From Streptomyces flavidovirens DSM 40150 (GTDB taxonomy: Bacteria > Actinomycetota > Actinomycetes > Streptomycetales > Streptomycetaceae): a DNA stretch of 64,000 bases. The position numbers and the translations under genes are program-made. This document shows, in pieces, positions 1 to 9,287 of this stretch. The stretch covers positions 188,344 to 252,343 of the forward strand of contig NZ_AUBE01000011.1 of the NCBI RefSeq assembly GCF_000429085.1, written 5' to 3'. Below the pieces are notes generated by a model that was not told the origin of the DNA, searched no databases, and saw only the letters and a list, made by a program, of their open reading frames with translations. Every line of letters starts with the position of its first letter. The stretch's first letter is position 1.

Positions 1-800
1 GGAGCTGGCTCTTCTCGTTCTGGCAGGAGGCGACGACGCCGGTCGGCAGGTGCGTAATGCGTACGGCCGAGTCAGTGGTGTTGACGGACTGGCCGCCGGG
101 GCCCGACGAGCGGTAGACGTCGATGCGCAGGTCGTTGGCGTGGATCTCCACGTCGACCTCCTCGGCCTCGGGCGTGACCAGCACGCCCGCCGCGGAGGTG
201 TGGATGCGGCCCTGCGACTCGGTGGAGGGCACGCGCTGCACGCGGTGCACGCCGCCCTCGTACTTCAGCCGCGCCCAGACGCCCTGGCCGGGCTCGGTCG
301 CGCCGTTGCCGCCCTTGGTCTTCACCGCGACCTGGACGTCCTTGTAGCCGCCCAGCTCGGACTCGGTGGCGTCGATGATCTCGGTCTTCCAGCCGACGCG
401 CTCCGCGTACCGCAGGTACATGCGCAGCAGGTCGCCGGCGAACAGGGCCGACTCGTCGCCGCCCGCGCCCGCCTTGACCTCAAGGATGACGTCCTTGTCG
501 TCGCTGGGGTCGCGCGGGACGAGGAGCAGCCGCAGCTTCTCCGTCAGCTCCTCGCGCTGCTTCTCCAGCAGCTTCAGCTCGGCGGCGAAGTCCGGGTCGT
601 CGTGGGCGTATTCGCGCGCCGTGACGATGTCCTCGTTCGTCAGCTTCCAGGTCCGGTACGTCCCGATGATCGGGGTCAGCTCGGCGTAGCGCTTGTTCAG
701 CTTCCGCGCGTTGGCCTGGTCCGCGTGGACCGAGGGGTCGGCCAGCTTCTTCTCGAGATCGGCGTGCTCACCGATCAGATCCTCGACCGCCTCGAACATC
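1..800 (-). CDS. prfA: Peptide chain release factor 1 (N-terminal part, cut by window edge)
   Basis: Class I release factor that reads UAA/UAG stop codons and triggers peptidyl-tRNA hydrolysis on the ribosome. About 266 of the usual ~358 residues are visible. The stop-codon recognition tripeptide P-S-T lies near residues 191-193 in the context RVPSTESQGRIHTS, where E. coli RF1 has PAT. The catalytic GGQ (SGPGGQSVN) is near residue 235. The P-x-T tripeptide, rather than SPF, marks RF1 and not RF2. The ATG at 798-800 opens with MFEAVEDLIGEHADLEKKL, typical of the family. The gene lies downstream of rpmE in the same direction, a common actinobacterial order. The C-terminus lies beyond base 1. 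Confidence 0.97.
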
Positions 801-872
801 TTCGGGCTCCTGGGTTGCAAAAACGAAAGGGGACTGCGGCCTGTACGGCGCGAGCCTGTACGTCACGACAAA

Positions 873-918
873 GCGCCGGTCCTCCCCGCCCCTGTACGGA
901 GCGGCCGAGGACCGGCGC
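873..918 (-). terminator. Rho-independent terminator after rpmE
   Basis: A perfect 12-base inverted repeat (873-884 with 907-918, GCGCCGGTCCTC/GAGGACCGGCGC) around a 22-base loop is followed on the minus strand by TTTG. It lies between the rpmE stop and the prfA start, so prfA probably also has its own promoter or is reached by read-through. Confidence 0.75.
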
Positions 919-927
919 AATGGCTCG

Positions 928-1146
928 CTACTTCGCGGCGGCAGCCTTGCCGAAGCGGGCCTCGAAGCGGGCCACACGGCCACCGGTGTCGAGGATCTTC
1001 TGCTTGCCCGTGTAGAACGGGTGGCACTCGGAGCAGACCTCAGCACGGACGGTGCCGCTGGAGATCGTGCTGCGGGTGGTGAACGACGCGCCACAGGTGC
1101 AGCTGACCTGCGTCTCGACGTACTCGGGGTGGATTTCGCGCTTCAA
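928..1146 (-). CDS. rpmE: 50S ribosomal protein L31 (zinc-containing C+ form)
   Basis: Structural protein of the large ribosomal subunit, 72 residues. The sequence begins (M)KREIHPEYVETQVSCTCG and keeps the cysteines of the zinc-binding form (CTC near residues 16-18 and CSEC near 37-40). It is therefore the Zn-dependent L31, not the zinc-free paralogue that replaces it in zinc starvation. The start is a TTG at 1144-1146, preceded by AGGAG five bases upstream. No ATG or GTG gives a family-like N-terminus. The nearest in-frame upstream start would add about 30 residues absent from L31. It sits between the LCP gene and prfA. Confidence 0.95.
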   Translation of the reverse strand: MKREIHPEYVETQVSCTCGASFTTRSTISSGTVRAEVCSECHPFYTGKQKILDTGGRVARFEARFGKAAAAK

Positions 1147-1282
1147 GGTGACTCCTAGTTTCGGGAGGGCGCCGGGTCGCTCGCGCGGATTGCGCGGACG
1201 TGAACCGGGGCCGACGTACCAGTCTGCCAGCACTGGCCGCATCTCCCAAAACCGGGGACCGGCCGGAACTATTCCCCGCCCG

Positions 1283-2398
1283 CTACCCGCTCTGTACGAC
1301 CTTGCCCGCGTCGCCCTTGTCGCCCGCCGAGTCCTTGGTCGCGGAGGCCGGCACGGGCCTGTCCTGGCGCAGGGCGTCCCAGACCTGCTGCGACTGGCGC
1401 CGGAGCGGGAGGACCCGGTTGGGGTCGGCCGGGTCGTACTGCACGGGCAGCGTCACCATCTTCATGTCGCCCGCGCCGATGCCCTTGAGGCCGCCCGCGA
1501 AGCTCACCAGCTCATTGACCGAGGCGAGGTCCGAGTCGGTGGTGACGGTCCTGGTGGTGCTGTCGGCCAGGTCGTACAGCTTCTTGGGGCTGGTGAGGAC
1601 GCCGACGTCCTTGACCTGGTTGATCAGCGCCTTCATGAACGCCTGCTGGAGCTGGATGCGGCCGAGGTCGCTGCCGTCGCCGACGCTCTTGCGGGTCCGT
1701 ACGAGACCGAGCGACTGCTCGCCGTCGAGGGTGTGCGTGCCGGGCTTGAGGTGGAGATGGCTCTTGCCGTCGTCGATGGCCTGCCGGGTGGTGATCTCCA
1801 CGCCGCCCAGATCGTCGATGAGCTTTTTGAAGCCGGTGAAGTCGACCTCGACGTAGTGGTCCATGCGGATGCCGGACATCTTCTCGACGGTCTTGACTGC
1901 GCAGGCCGGACCGCCCACCTCGTACGCCGTGTTGAACATCTGGTGGCCGGCGCCGGGGACGGTCCCGCCGCCGCTGTCCGAGGCGCAGGCGGGGCGGTCG
2001 ATCAGGGTGTCGCGCGGTATGGAGACGACGCTGGCCTTCTTGCGGCCCTCGTACACGTGCATGACCATCGCGGTGTCGGAGCGGGCGCCGCCTTCGTCCT
2101 CGCCGTACTCGGCGTTGTCGCCCGAGCGGGAGTCGGAGCCGAGGACGAGGATGTCGAGGGAGCCGTTGTCGACGTCGTCGGGGCGGTCGCCGCCGAGCTG
2201 GGTGTTGATGTCAACACCCTTGAGATTGCCGTTGAGTTTGAAGTACACGTAACCGAGTCCGGTGCCGCCCAGCAGCACCACGCCCGCGGCGGCCCAGGCG
2301 GTGGCGGTCAGCGCCTTGGGGCGGCCGCCGGGTTCCGGCTCCTTCCGGCGTTTGCCGGTCCCCCGTATTCGGCTGCTCCTGCTCTGTTCTCCGGCCAT
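1283..2398 (-). CDS. LytR-CpsA-Psr (LCP) family cell-wall glycopolymer ligase
   Basis: 371 residues. A basic Pro-rich cytoplasmic start is followed by one membrane anchor (about residues 28-52) and an extracellular LCP domain (about 85-250). The domain shows LDILVLGSDSR, SDTAMVMHVYEG, VVSIPRDTLI and YVEVDFTGFKKLIDDLGGVE, the usual conserved blocks. LCP enzymes transfer undecaprenyl-linked glycopolymers such as teichoic acids to peptidoglycan at the outer membrane face. The C-terminal tail (about 300-371) resembles the disordered end common in actinobacterial members. The ATG at 2396-2398 has GGGGAG six bases upstream. The gene lies between the secreted protease and rpmE, both codirectional, with a terminator separating it from the protease. 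The glycopolymer substrate cannot be told from sequence. Confidence 0.93.
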   Translation of the reverse strand: MAGEQSRSSRIRGTGKRRKEPEPGGRPKALTATAWAAAGVVLLGGTGLGYVYFKLNGNLKGVDINTQLGGDRPDDVDNGSLDILVLGSDSRSGDNAEYGEDEGGARSDTAMVMHVYEGRKKASVVSIPRDTLIDRPACASDSGGGTVPGAGHQMFNTAYEVGGPACAVKTVEKMSGIRMDHYVEVDFTGFKKLIDDLGGVEITTRQAIDDGKSHLHLKPGTHTLDGEQSLGLVRTRKSVGDGSDLGRIQLQQAFMKALINQVKDVGVLTSPKKLYDLADSTTRTVTTDSDLASVNELVSFAGGLKGIGAGDMKMVTLPVQYDPADPNRVLPLRRQSQQVWDALRQDRPVPASATKDSAGDKGDAGKVVQSG

Positions 2399-2510
2399 GT
2401 TTCTCCCCAGCCCTCGTTGGTTCCGATTCCCCCTGCCGTGGCGATCAGGCACGGTATGTCGGCACTTACGACACTTGTCAGACGACGGATCACCGTGAAG
2501 GGTTGCACAA

Positions 2511-2549
2511 CGCCCTGTGGCCCCTGCTCGGGGCAGGGGCCACAGGGCG
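2511..2549 (-). terminator. Strong hairpin terminator after the protease gene
   Basis: A perfect 17-base inverted repeat (2511-2527 with 2533-2549) with a 5-base loop lies just past the protease stop codon at 2601. It isolates the protease from the LCP gene downstream. Confidence 0.8.
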
Positions 2550-2600
2550 CGCGTGGGCGGTGTGGGCGAGAGGGGCCGAAGTCCCGTCTCACCAGGGTTT

Positions 2601-4361
2601 TCAGCCGAAGATGTTGTACTGCTGCCAGCCGGTACCGATCTTGATGCGTGTGGCGAAGATCTCCGAGGTGGCCTTGCCGGTGCCCGGGTAGAGGTAGAGC
2701 GTGCCGCCGGGCGTACGGGCCAGATAGTCGGCCTTGCCGTCGCCGGTGACGTCACCGGCCGCGTCGAAGGCGTTGTAGCCGCTCCACGTACGGACCTTCA
2801 CCTTGGCGGCGAAGGCGCCGGTGCCGGCCTTGCCCGTCCCCTTGTAGAGGAACATCTCGGACGTACTGGACTTGCGCGCGATCATGTCGGTCTTGCCGTC
2901 GCCGGTGAAGTCACCGTTGCCGCGCACCGAGTTGAACTGGCTCCAGCCACTGCCGACCTGGACGCGGGGCGAGAAGGTGCCGTTGCCCTTGCCCGGGTAG
3001 ATCCACAGAACACCTGCGGAGTCGACGGACAGGAGGTCGGGCAGGGCGTCGCCGGTCACGTCACCGGGGACGATGATCTGCTTCCTGGAGCCCCAGCCGG
3101 ACGCGATCTTCGTGTCGGCCCACTCCTCGGTGGAGGGCACGTAGTGCGACCACCAGACGTCTCCGGACTTGGTCCGGATGATCATGTCCTCGTAGTCGTC
3201 CCGGTTGAGGTCCGTCTGGAGGATCACGTTGGTGGCGCTGTAGTTGTCGACCGCGACGCGCCCGGCGAACGAGGTGCCCTTGGACGCGTAGTAGTAGAGC
3301 GTGCCGTCGGAGGCGCTGCGACGGGCCAGCACGTCGGACCGGTGGTCGTTGGTGATGTTGGCGTCGTCGACCCGCGGGACGACGGATCCGGCGTACCAGC
3401 TCACCTTGGAGTAGACGCTGTACGCGCCCTCCTCCACGCAGTTCTCGACGCCCCACGAGACCACACCGACGATCTTGCCGCCGACGACCAGGGGGCCGCC
3501 CGAGTCGCCGTTGCAGGCGGTCGTGGTGCCGTCGTCCTGGCCGCTCGCGGGCTGGCCCGCGCAGACCATGTGGTTCCTGATGTACTCGCCGCCGAGCTGC
3601 CAGTTCTCGCACGTGGCGTCCGAGTTGACGGGCAGGGTCGCCTTCTTCAGCGTCGGCGAGATGTCGTCGCTGGTGGAGGAGGTGCGGCCCCAGCCGTAGA
3701 CCGTGGCCATGGTGCCCGGCTTGTACGACGTGGTGTCGTCCGACTTCGTGATGTTGATCGGCTTGGCCGTGACCGGGTAGGCCAGGGTCAGGACCGCGAT
3801 GTCGTTGTCGAGCGTGTAGTCGCTGTACGACGGGTGGTTCCACTGCCGCCAGACACCGGTGATGGTGCCGCCGTGGTTCGCGTCGGTCGCCAGCGTCTCG
3901 GTGCCGGTGACGACGACACCCTTGTTCTTCCAGTCCGCACCCTTGACGCAGTGCGCCGCGGTGAGGATCTTCGTCGGCGCGATGACGGCGCCGCCGCAGA
4001 AGAACGAGTTTTCGCCGTCCTCGTAGAAGAGCTGCGCCATCCACGGGGCGGAGCTGATGCTGGTCTCCGTACCGCCGATGACCTTCGCGTCGGCCTTGCC
4101 CGACGAGCCGGACGAGAACTTGGCGCCCTTGGACGGCTCCTCGGCCTGCTTGGCCGCGGCCTCCAGACGCGCTTCCAGCTCCGCCTGCGAGGGCGAGGTG
4201 ACGGCCGGCTTGATCGTGGGCTTGGGCGGCGGCACCGCGGCGGCGTTCGCCGGGGCCATCAGCATCACACCGGCGACAGCGGCCGCGATCGCGGTGGCGG
4301 CGGCCGGCACCGCGATGCGTATCCGGCGGCGGTGCTTGCCGCCCTGCTTGCCAGAGATCAC
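2601..4361 (-). CDS. Secreted trypsin-like serine protease with C-terminal FG-GAP/VCBS repeats
   Basis: 586 residues. A basic, Arg-rich start and a hydrophobic stretch (about residues 14-40, ending PANAAA) form an export signal. The S1 peptidase domain (about 85-315) shows the triad: TAAHC for His, DNDIAVL for Asp and CNGDSGGPLV for Ser. The rest (about 320-586) holds several FG-GAP/VCBS-type units with D-x-(N/T)-x-D-G-x-x-D calcium-binding loops, for example DVTGDGKADYLAR. These probably form a beta-propeller for substrate or surface binding. The GTG start at 4359-4361 is chosen because AGGAG lies 7 bases upstream and the signal peptide follows at once. An upstream start would add unrelated sequence. 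The gene is monocistronic, with its own terminator. Confidence 0.93.
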   Translation of the reverse strand: MISGKQGGKHRRRIRIAVPAAATAIAAAVAGVMLMAPANAAAVPPPKPTIKPAVTSPSQAELEARLEAAAKQAEEPSKGAKFSSGSSGKADAKVIGGTETSISSAPWMAQLFYEDGENSFFCGGAVIAPTKILTAAHCVKGADWKNKGVVVTGTETLATDANHGGTITGVWRQWNHPSYSDYTLDNDIAVLTLAYPVTAKPINITKSDDTTSYKPGTMATVYGWGRTSSTSDDISPTLKKATLPVNSDATCENWQLGGEYIRNHMVCAGQPASGQDDGTTTACNGDSGGPLVVGGKIVGVVSWGVENCVEEGAYSVYSKVSWYAGSVVPRVDDANITNDHRSDVLARRSASDGTLYYYASKGTSFAGRVAVDNYSATNVILQTDLNRDDYEDMIIRTKSGDVWWSHYVPSTEEWADTKIASGWGSRKQIIVPGDVTGDALPDLLSVDSAGVLWIYPGKGNGTFSPRVQVGSGWSQFNSVRGNGDFTGDGKTDMIARKSSTSEMFLYKGTGKAGTGAFAAKVKVRTWSGYNAFDAAGDVTGDGKADYLARTPGGTLYLYPGTGKATSEIFATRIKIGTGWQQYNIFG

Positions 4362-4537
4362 TCGGGACTCCTGATTCAGATGTCGATGAGGACGCCCCAA
4401 ATGGATCCCCCCACCTGTGGCCGAATGATCGTACGACTGACTCCCGTACACCAACAGCCACTTGTGGCCGACTGGTGAACACAACTTGGCAACATCTACG
4501 CGCTGGAGGCGTTTGGCGGGCGTGCAGACGGACATGG

Positions 4538-4575
4538 CAAAGCCGCCCCGCCACTTTCGTGACGGGGCGGCTTTG
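4538..4575 (-). terminator. Rho-independent terminator after rho
   Basis: A 13-base inverted repeat (4538-4550 CAAAGCCGCCCCG with 4563-4575) lies 15 bases past the rho stop codon and ends in a short T run on the minus strand. Confidence 0.8.
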
Positions 4576-4590
4576 TTGGCGCTGCGGCGG

Positions 4591-6672
4591 TCAGTCGCTG
4601 CCGTTGCCCGAAGGAGTCGTCTTCGCGATCTGCATCAGGAACTCGGCGTTCGACTTCGTCTGCTTCATCTTGTCCAGCAGGAGCTCGATCGCCTGCTGCG
4701 AGTCGAGTGCGTGCAGCACCCGGCGCAGCTTCCAGACGATGGCGAGCTCTTCCGCGTTGAGGAGGATCTCCTCCTTGCGGGTGCCGGACGGGTCGACGTC
4801 GACAGCCGGGAAGATGCGCTTGTCGGCGAGCTTCCGGTCGAGCTTGAGCTCCATGTTGCCGGTGCCCTTGAACTCCTCGAAGATCACCTCGTCCATGCGC
4901 GAGCCGGTCTCGACGAGCGCGGTGGCCAGGATGGTCAGCGAGCCGCCGTCCTCGATGTTGCGCGCCGCACCGAAGAAGCGCTTCGGCGGGTAGAGCGCGG
5001 TCGAGTCGACACCACCGGACAGGATGCGTCCGGAGGCGGGAGCCGCGAGGTTGTACGCACGGCCCAGACGGGTGATCGAGTCCAGCAGGACGACCACGTC
5101 GTGACCCAGCTCGACGAGACGCTTGGCGCGCTCGATGGCCAGTTCGGCGACGGTGGTGTGGTCCTCGGCCGGGCGGTCGAAGGTCGAGGAGATGACCTCG
5201 CCCTTCACCGACCGCTGCATGTCGGTGACCTCTTCCGGACGCTCGTCGACCAGGACGACCATCAGGTGGCACTCGGGGTTGTTGACCGTGATCGCGTTGG
5301 CGATCGCCTGCATGATCATGGTCTTACCGGTCTTCGGCGGGGCCACGATCAGGCCACGCTGGCCCTTGCCGATCGGCGCGACGAGGTCGATGATCCGGGT
5401 CGTCAGGACGCCCGGGTCGGTCTCCAGACGCAGTCTGTCCTGCGGGTACAGCGGCGTCAGCTTGTTGAACTCCGGGCGCCCGCGGCCGGATTCGGCCGCC
5501 ATGCCGTTCGCCGAGTCGAGGCGTACGAGCGCGTTGAACTTCTCGCGGCGCTCGCCGTCCTTGGGCTGGCGGACGGCGCCGGTGACGTGGTCACCCTTGC
5601 GCAGGCCGTTCTTGCGGACCTGGGCCAGCGACACGTACACGTCGTTCGGGCCCGGCAGGTAGCCGGAGGTCCGGATGAACGCGTAGTTGTCGAGGATGTC
5701 CAGGATGCCCGCGACGGGGATCAGGACGTCGTCGTCGGAGACCGGCGGCGCGTCGCTGCCGAACTCCTCGCGGCCACGACGGCCACGGCGGTCGCGGTAG
5801 CGCCCGCGGCGGCCACGACGGCCACCCTCGAAATCGTCGTCGTCCTGCGGCCCGGCGCCCTGGGGGCCGCCCTGGCCGCCCTGACGCTGCTGGCGCTGGC
5901 CGCCCTGGTCGTCGCCCTTGCCGCGGTCACGGCGCTCGCCGCGCTCGCCACGGTCCTGGCGGTCGCCGCGGGCGCCGTCACCACGGTCACCGCGCTCGCC
6001 ACGCTCACGCTGGCGCTCGCGGCGGTCGCCGCGCTGACCGCGCTCCTGGCGGTCACCCCGGCGGCCATCGGTGCCCTCCTGAGGGGACGTGGTAACGGCG
6101 GCCTCGGCCTTGGCCTCGGGCTGCGCGTCGGCACGTACCTCGGTCTTGACGTCGGTCTTGGGCTCGGCCTTCACCTCGGTGGCGACAGCCGTCTCGGGGC
6201 TGCCCGCCTGGGCGGTGGCCCGGCGCCGGCGGCGCTCGCCGACCGGCTGGTCGTCGCTGGCAGGCTGACCGGGAATGTCGATCTGCTGCTGCGCGACAGC
6301 CTTCTCGGCGGCGGGCGCGGCGGCGGTGGCCGCGGCGGCCTCGTCTCCCGTGCGCGCCTTGGAGGTGGCACGGCGCTTCGGCTTGGTCTCGGCAGTGGAG
6401 CCGGCGGCCGTCTCGGCGCTCTTTGCCGGGGACGAGCCTCCGGCCTGCGCTTCCTTGATGACCTCGATCAGCTGGCTCTTGCGCATACGCGCGGTGCCCC
6501 TGATCCCGAGGCCGGACGCGACCTGCTGCAGCTCGGCCAGGACCATGCCCTCGAGGCCGGTGCCGGAGCGGCGGCGCCGTGCGGCACTACCAGTGGCAGC
6601 ACCTGCGGCGGACGCGGTGTTGTCGACATTCTTGTCGGCAGTCACGCCCATCAGATCGGTGGTGTCGCTCAC
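4591..6672 (-). CDS. rho: Transcription termination factor Rho
   Basis: 693 residues. Rho is a hexameric RNA-dependent ATPase that releases RNA from RNA polymerase. A Rho-N helical region lies near residues 35-75 (MVLAELQQVASGLGI). A low-complexity insert (about 80-330) rich in Arg, Gly, Asp and Gln follows, typical of high-GC actinobacteria and absent from E. coli Rho. The OB-fold RNA-binding domain and ATPase come next. The Walker A motif is seen as APPKTGKT, the Walker B region as VVVLLDSITR and the Q/R-loop region as GGVDSTALYPPKRFFGAARN. The GTG at 6670-6672 has GGAAGGA 6-7 bases upstream. Upstream ATGs exist but lack family similarity. It lies downstream of thrB in the same direction with a 335-base gap and has its own terminator. 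Confidence 0.97.
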   Translation of the reverse strand: MSDTTDLMGVTADKNVDNTASAAGAATGSAARRRRSGTGLEGMVLAELQQVASGLGIRGTARMRKSQLIEVIKEAQAGGSSPAKSAETAAGSTAETKPKRRATSKARTGDEAAAATAAAPAAEKAVAQQQIDIPGQPASDDQPVGERRRRRATAQAGSPETAVATEVKAEPKTDVKTEVRADAQPEAKAEAAVTTSPQEGTDGRRGDRQERGQRGDRRERQRERGERGDRGDGARGDRQDRGERGERRDRGKGDDQGGQRQQRQGGQGGPQGAGPQDDDDFEGGRRGRRGRYRDRRGRRGREEFGSDAPPVSDDDVLIPVAGILDILDNYAFIRTSGYLPGPNDVYVSLAQVRKNGLRKGDHVTGAVRQPKDGERREKFNALVRLDSANGMAAESGRGRPEFNKLTPLYPQDRLRLETDPGVLTTRIIDLVAPIGKGQRGLIVAPPKTGKTMIMQAIANAITVNNPECHLMVVLVDERPEEVTDMQRSVKGEVISSTFDRPAEDHTTVAELAIERAKRLVELGHDVVVLLDSITRLGRAYNLAAPASGRILSGGVDSTALYPPKRFFGAARNIEDGGSLTILATALVETGSRMDEVIFEEFKGTGNMELKLDRKLADKRIFPAVDVDPSGTRKEEILLNAEELAIVWKLRRVLHALDSQQAIELLLDKMKQTKSNAEFLMQIAKTTPSGNGSD

Positions 6673-7007
6673 GAAGGGTCCTTCCCTGGAGCGGACGTCG
6701 GCCTGTCTGGCTCGGCGACCGGTTGTGCTGTCCGACTGCGGTCTTGAAAACCGTGCCGGGGCGGTGGTCCGCCGGATACGGCGGAAGAAATAAACGTGCT
6801 GGGGGTCCGGCTCTTGCATTGCCGGTTCCGGAGCGTGCTCAAAACTGCTCAGGCAGGCTGCTCAGGCAGTTGGGGAGGCTCCCGGAAGAATGATGGTCCC
6901 GAACGGGGACACGGTGCACCGCGCCACAAGGACGCCGGGTGCAACATTGAGATTAACACTACCGGATCCAATAAATATTCCCCCTCTCGTTCACCGGCAA
7001 TCGCGTG
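6673..7007 (-). promoter_or_regulatory. rho leader / thrB-rho intergenic region
   Basis: 335 bases without a recognisable gene. The part next to the thrB stop (about 6945-6990) is markedly AT-rich for this genome (AATAAATATTC and similar), which fits a promoter. The remaining ~270 bases would be a long 5' leader. Long leaders before rho allow autogenous Rho-dependent attenuation in other bacteria; that role here is inference. Confidence 0.4.
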
Positions 7008-7928
7008 TCACTGCGCTCCGAGCGGCAGAACACTCGCTCCCGCGGCGTCGAGAGCCAGCCGGTTGGCCGCCCACCCCTCGCCCGCCAGTCGTGCGACCTT
7101 GTCGGCCGCACCGTCCTCGACCAGCGCGAGGACCGTGGGCCCCGCGCCGGAGATGACCGCGGGGACGCCGTCCGCACGCAGTCGGTTGACCAGGGCCAGG
7201 CTCTCCGGCATCGCCGGGGCGCGGTAGTCCTGGTGGAGTCGGTCCTCGGTCGCCGCGAGCAGCAGCTCTGGACGCCTGGTCAGGGCCTCTACGAGCAGGG
7301 CGGCGCGGCCCGCGTTGGCGGCGGCGTCCACATGGGGGACGGTGCGCGGCAGCAGGCCGCGGGCGGTCTCGGTGAGCACCGGCCTGCCGGGGACGAAGAC
7401 CACCGGAACGATGGAATCCGCAGGGTCCATCCTGATCGCCCTGGCCGCTCCCCCGTCGGTCCAGGCGAGCGTGAAGCCGCCGAGCAGGCAGGCGGCGACG
7501 TTGTCGGGATGCCCCTCGATCTCGGTCGCCAGCTCCAGCAGCGCGGCCTCGTCGAGGCGCGCGTCGCCGCCTATGGTCACGGCGCGTGCGGCGACGATGC
7601 CGGCGCAGATGGCGGCGGAGGAGGAGCCGAGGCCGCGGCCGTGGGGGATGCGGTTGGCGCAGACGACCTCGAGGCCGCGCGGCTGTCCGCCGAGCAGGTC
7701 GAAGGCGGTACGGAGCGACCGTACGAGCAGATGGCTCTCGTCGCGGGGCAGCGTCTCGGCGCCCTCACCTGCGATGTCGACGTGCAGCCCGGAGTCGGCG
7801 ACCCGGACGACGACATCGTCGTACAGCCCCAGCGACAGGCCCAGGGCATCGAAGCCGGGACCAAGATTTGCGCTGGTGGCGGGGACGCGCACCCTTACGG
7901 CGGCGGCGCGGAACGCGGGACCGGCCAT
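7008..7928 (-). CDS. thrB: Homoserine kinase
   Basis: 306 residues, normal for actinobacterial ThrB. It phosphorylates homoserine to O-phosphohomoserine, the substrate of ThrC. GHMP-kinase motifs are present: VPATSANLGPGFD near the N-terminus, the ATP-binding GRGLGSSSAA loop (about residues 97-107) and the C-terminal VISGAGPTVLAL. The ATG at 7926-7928 (MAGPAFRAAAVRV) is chosen because family similarity begins there. AAGGAG lies 12 bases upstream, which is rather far. A longer in-frame start would translate a short tandem repeat. It is the last gene of the hom-thrC-thrB group, 282 bases after thrC. Confidence 0.96.
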   Translation of the reverse strand: MAGPAFRAAAVRVRVPATSANLGPGFDALGLSLGLYDDVVVRVADSGLHVDIAGEGAETLPRDESHLLVRSLRTAFDLLGGQPRGLEVVCANRIPHGRGLGSSSAAICAGIVAARAVTIGGDARLDEAALLELATEIEGHPDNVAACLLGGFTLAWTDGGAARAIRMDPADSIVPVVFVPGRPVLTETARGLLPRTVPHVDAAANAGRAALLVEALTRRPELLLAATEDRLHQDYRAPAMPESLALVNRLRADGVPAVISGAGPTVLALVEDGAADKVARLAGEGWAANRLALDAAGASVLPLGAQ

Positions 7929-7945
7929 CGCTCGACGACTCTCCT

Positions 7946-7995
7946 TGTGGGACTGCGAAATGTGGGACTGCGAGATGTGTGAGACTGCGACATTT
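7946..7995. repeat. Short direct repeats upstream of thrB
   Basis: Three imperfect direct copies of TGTGGGACTGCGA(A/G)A lie just before the thrB ribosome-binding site. They fall in the thrC-thrB gap, where a regulator or a slippage event could explain them. No role can be assigned. Confidence 0.6.
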
Positions 7996-8210
7996 TGACG
8001 TACGAACACCCGAAGGCCATGACGGCAACAGCACCCGCGGCATACGCGGCGGGGTGGGTTGAGTACAGCCTATCGAAGGAAGGTTCTGTGACGACATAGG
8101 GCGCACAGGAGGCGCACGATGCGTGTCGCGAACCGTCCTGTGCTCCTATGTCTGGCCTTACGGGGCCTTACGTGGCTTTACGCCACCTGCCGGCCCCCGC
8201 CGGGCACCTG

Positions 8211-9281
8211 CTACACCAGGCCGAGGCGTTCCGCGGCCGTCGCGGCGTCCACGGGCACCGTGACCGGCTGCGGCGCTCCGGCCACCGCCCAGTCCGGGTC
8301 CTTGAGGCCGTTTCCGGTCACCGTGCACACGATCTTCTGGCCGGGGTCGACCTTGCCCTCGTCGGCGGCCTTGAGCAGACCGGCGACACTGGCTGCCGAC
8401 GCGGGCTCGACGAAGACGCCTTCCTGCGAAGCCAACAGGCGGTAGGCGCGCAGGATCTCACGGTCCGTCACCTCGTCGATGAGGCCGCCCGACTCGTCGC
8501 GCGCCGCAAGGGCGTACTGCCACGAGGCAGGGTTGCCGATGCGAATCGCGGTGGCGACGGTGTGCGGGTCCTTGACGATCTCGCCGCGCACGATCGGCGC
8601 CGAGCCGGAGGCCTGGAAGCCCCACATCCGGGGGCTGTGCGTGGAAATCTTGTCCGCCGCGTATTCGCGGTAGCCGCGCCAGTACGCCGTGATGTTTCCG
8701 GCGTTGCCCACGGGAAGCACGTGAATGTCCGGGGCGTCGCCGAGCCGGTCGACGATCTCAAAGGCGGCGGTCTTCTGCCCCTCGATGCGGACCGGATTGA
8801 CCGAATTGACCAGCGCCACCGGGTAGTTGTCCGACAGGCTGCGGGCCAGCGTCAGACAGTCGTCGAAGTTTCCGTCGACCTGGAGGATCTTGGCGCCGTG
8901 CACGAGCGCCTGGCCCATCTTGCCGAGCGCGATCTTGCCCTGCGGCACGAGGACGGCGCAGACCATCTGGGCGCGTACCGCGTAGGCGGCGGCCGAGGCG
9001 GACGTGTTGCCGGTGGAGGCGCAGATGACGGCCTTCGCGCCTTCCTCCCTGGCGCGGGTGATCGCCATGGTCATGCCGCGGTCCTTGAAGGAACCGGTCG
9101 GGTTGGCGCCCTCGACCTTGAGGTACACCTCACAGCCGGTGCGCTCGGAGAGGACCTGCGCCAGTACGAGCGGCGTGCCACCCTCGCCGAGCGTGACGAC
9201 AGGCGTCGTCTCCGTCACCGGAAGGCGGTCCCGGTACTCCTCGATGATGCCGCGCCACTGGTGGGTGCCGATGCTGGTCAT
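8211..9281 (-). CDS. thrC: Threonine synthase
   Basis: 356 residues. This PLP-dependent fold-type II lyase makes threonine from O-phosphohomoserine. The PLP lysine is in NPTGSFKDRGMT (near residue 63). The phosphate-binding and Asn/Ser-rich segment is STGNTSASAAAY, and the glycine-rich PLP phosphate loop is PVGNAGNITAYW. The length matches the short actinobacterial form, which lacks the N-terminal extension of E. coli ThrC. The ATG at 9281 lies 6 bases after the hom stop codon with AAGGA nearby, so the two are almost certainly cotranscribed. Confidence 0.96.
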   Translation of the reverse strand: MTSIGTHQWRGIIEEYRDRLPVTETTPVVTLGEGGTPLVLAQVLSERTGCEVYLKVEGANPTGSFKDRGMTMAITRAREEGAKAVICASTGNTSASAAAYAVRAQMVCAVLVPQGKIALGKMGQALVHGAKILQVDGNFDDCLTLARSLSDNYPVALVNSVNPVRIEGQKTAAFEIVDRLGDAPDIHVLPVGNAGNITAYWRGYREYAADKISTHSPRMWGFQASGSAPIVRGEIVKDPHTVATAIRIGNPASWQYALAARDESGGLIDEVTDREILRAYRLLASQEGVFVEPASAASVAGLLKAADEGKVDPGQKIVCTVTGNGLKDPDWAVAGAPQPVTVPVDAATAAERLGLV

Positions 9282-9287
9282 GGGTCC

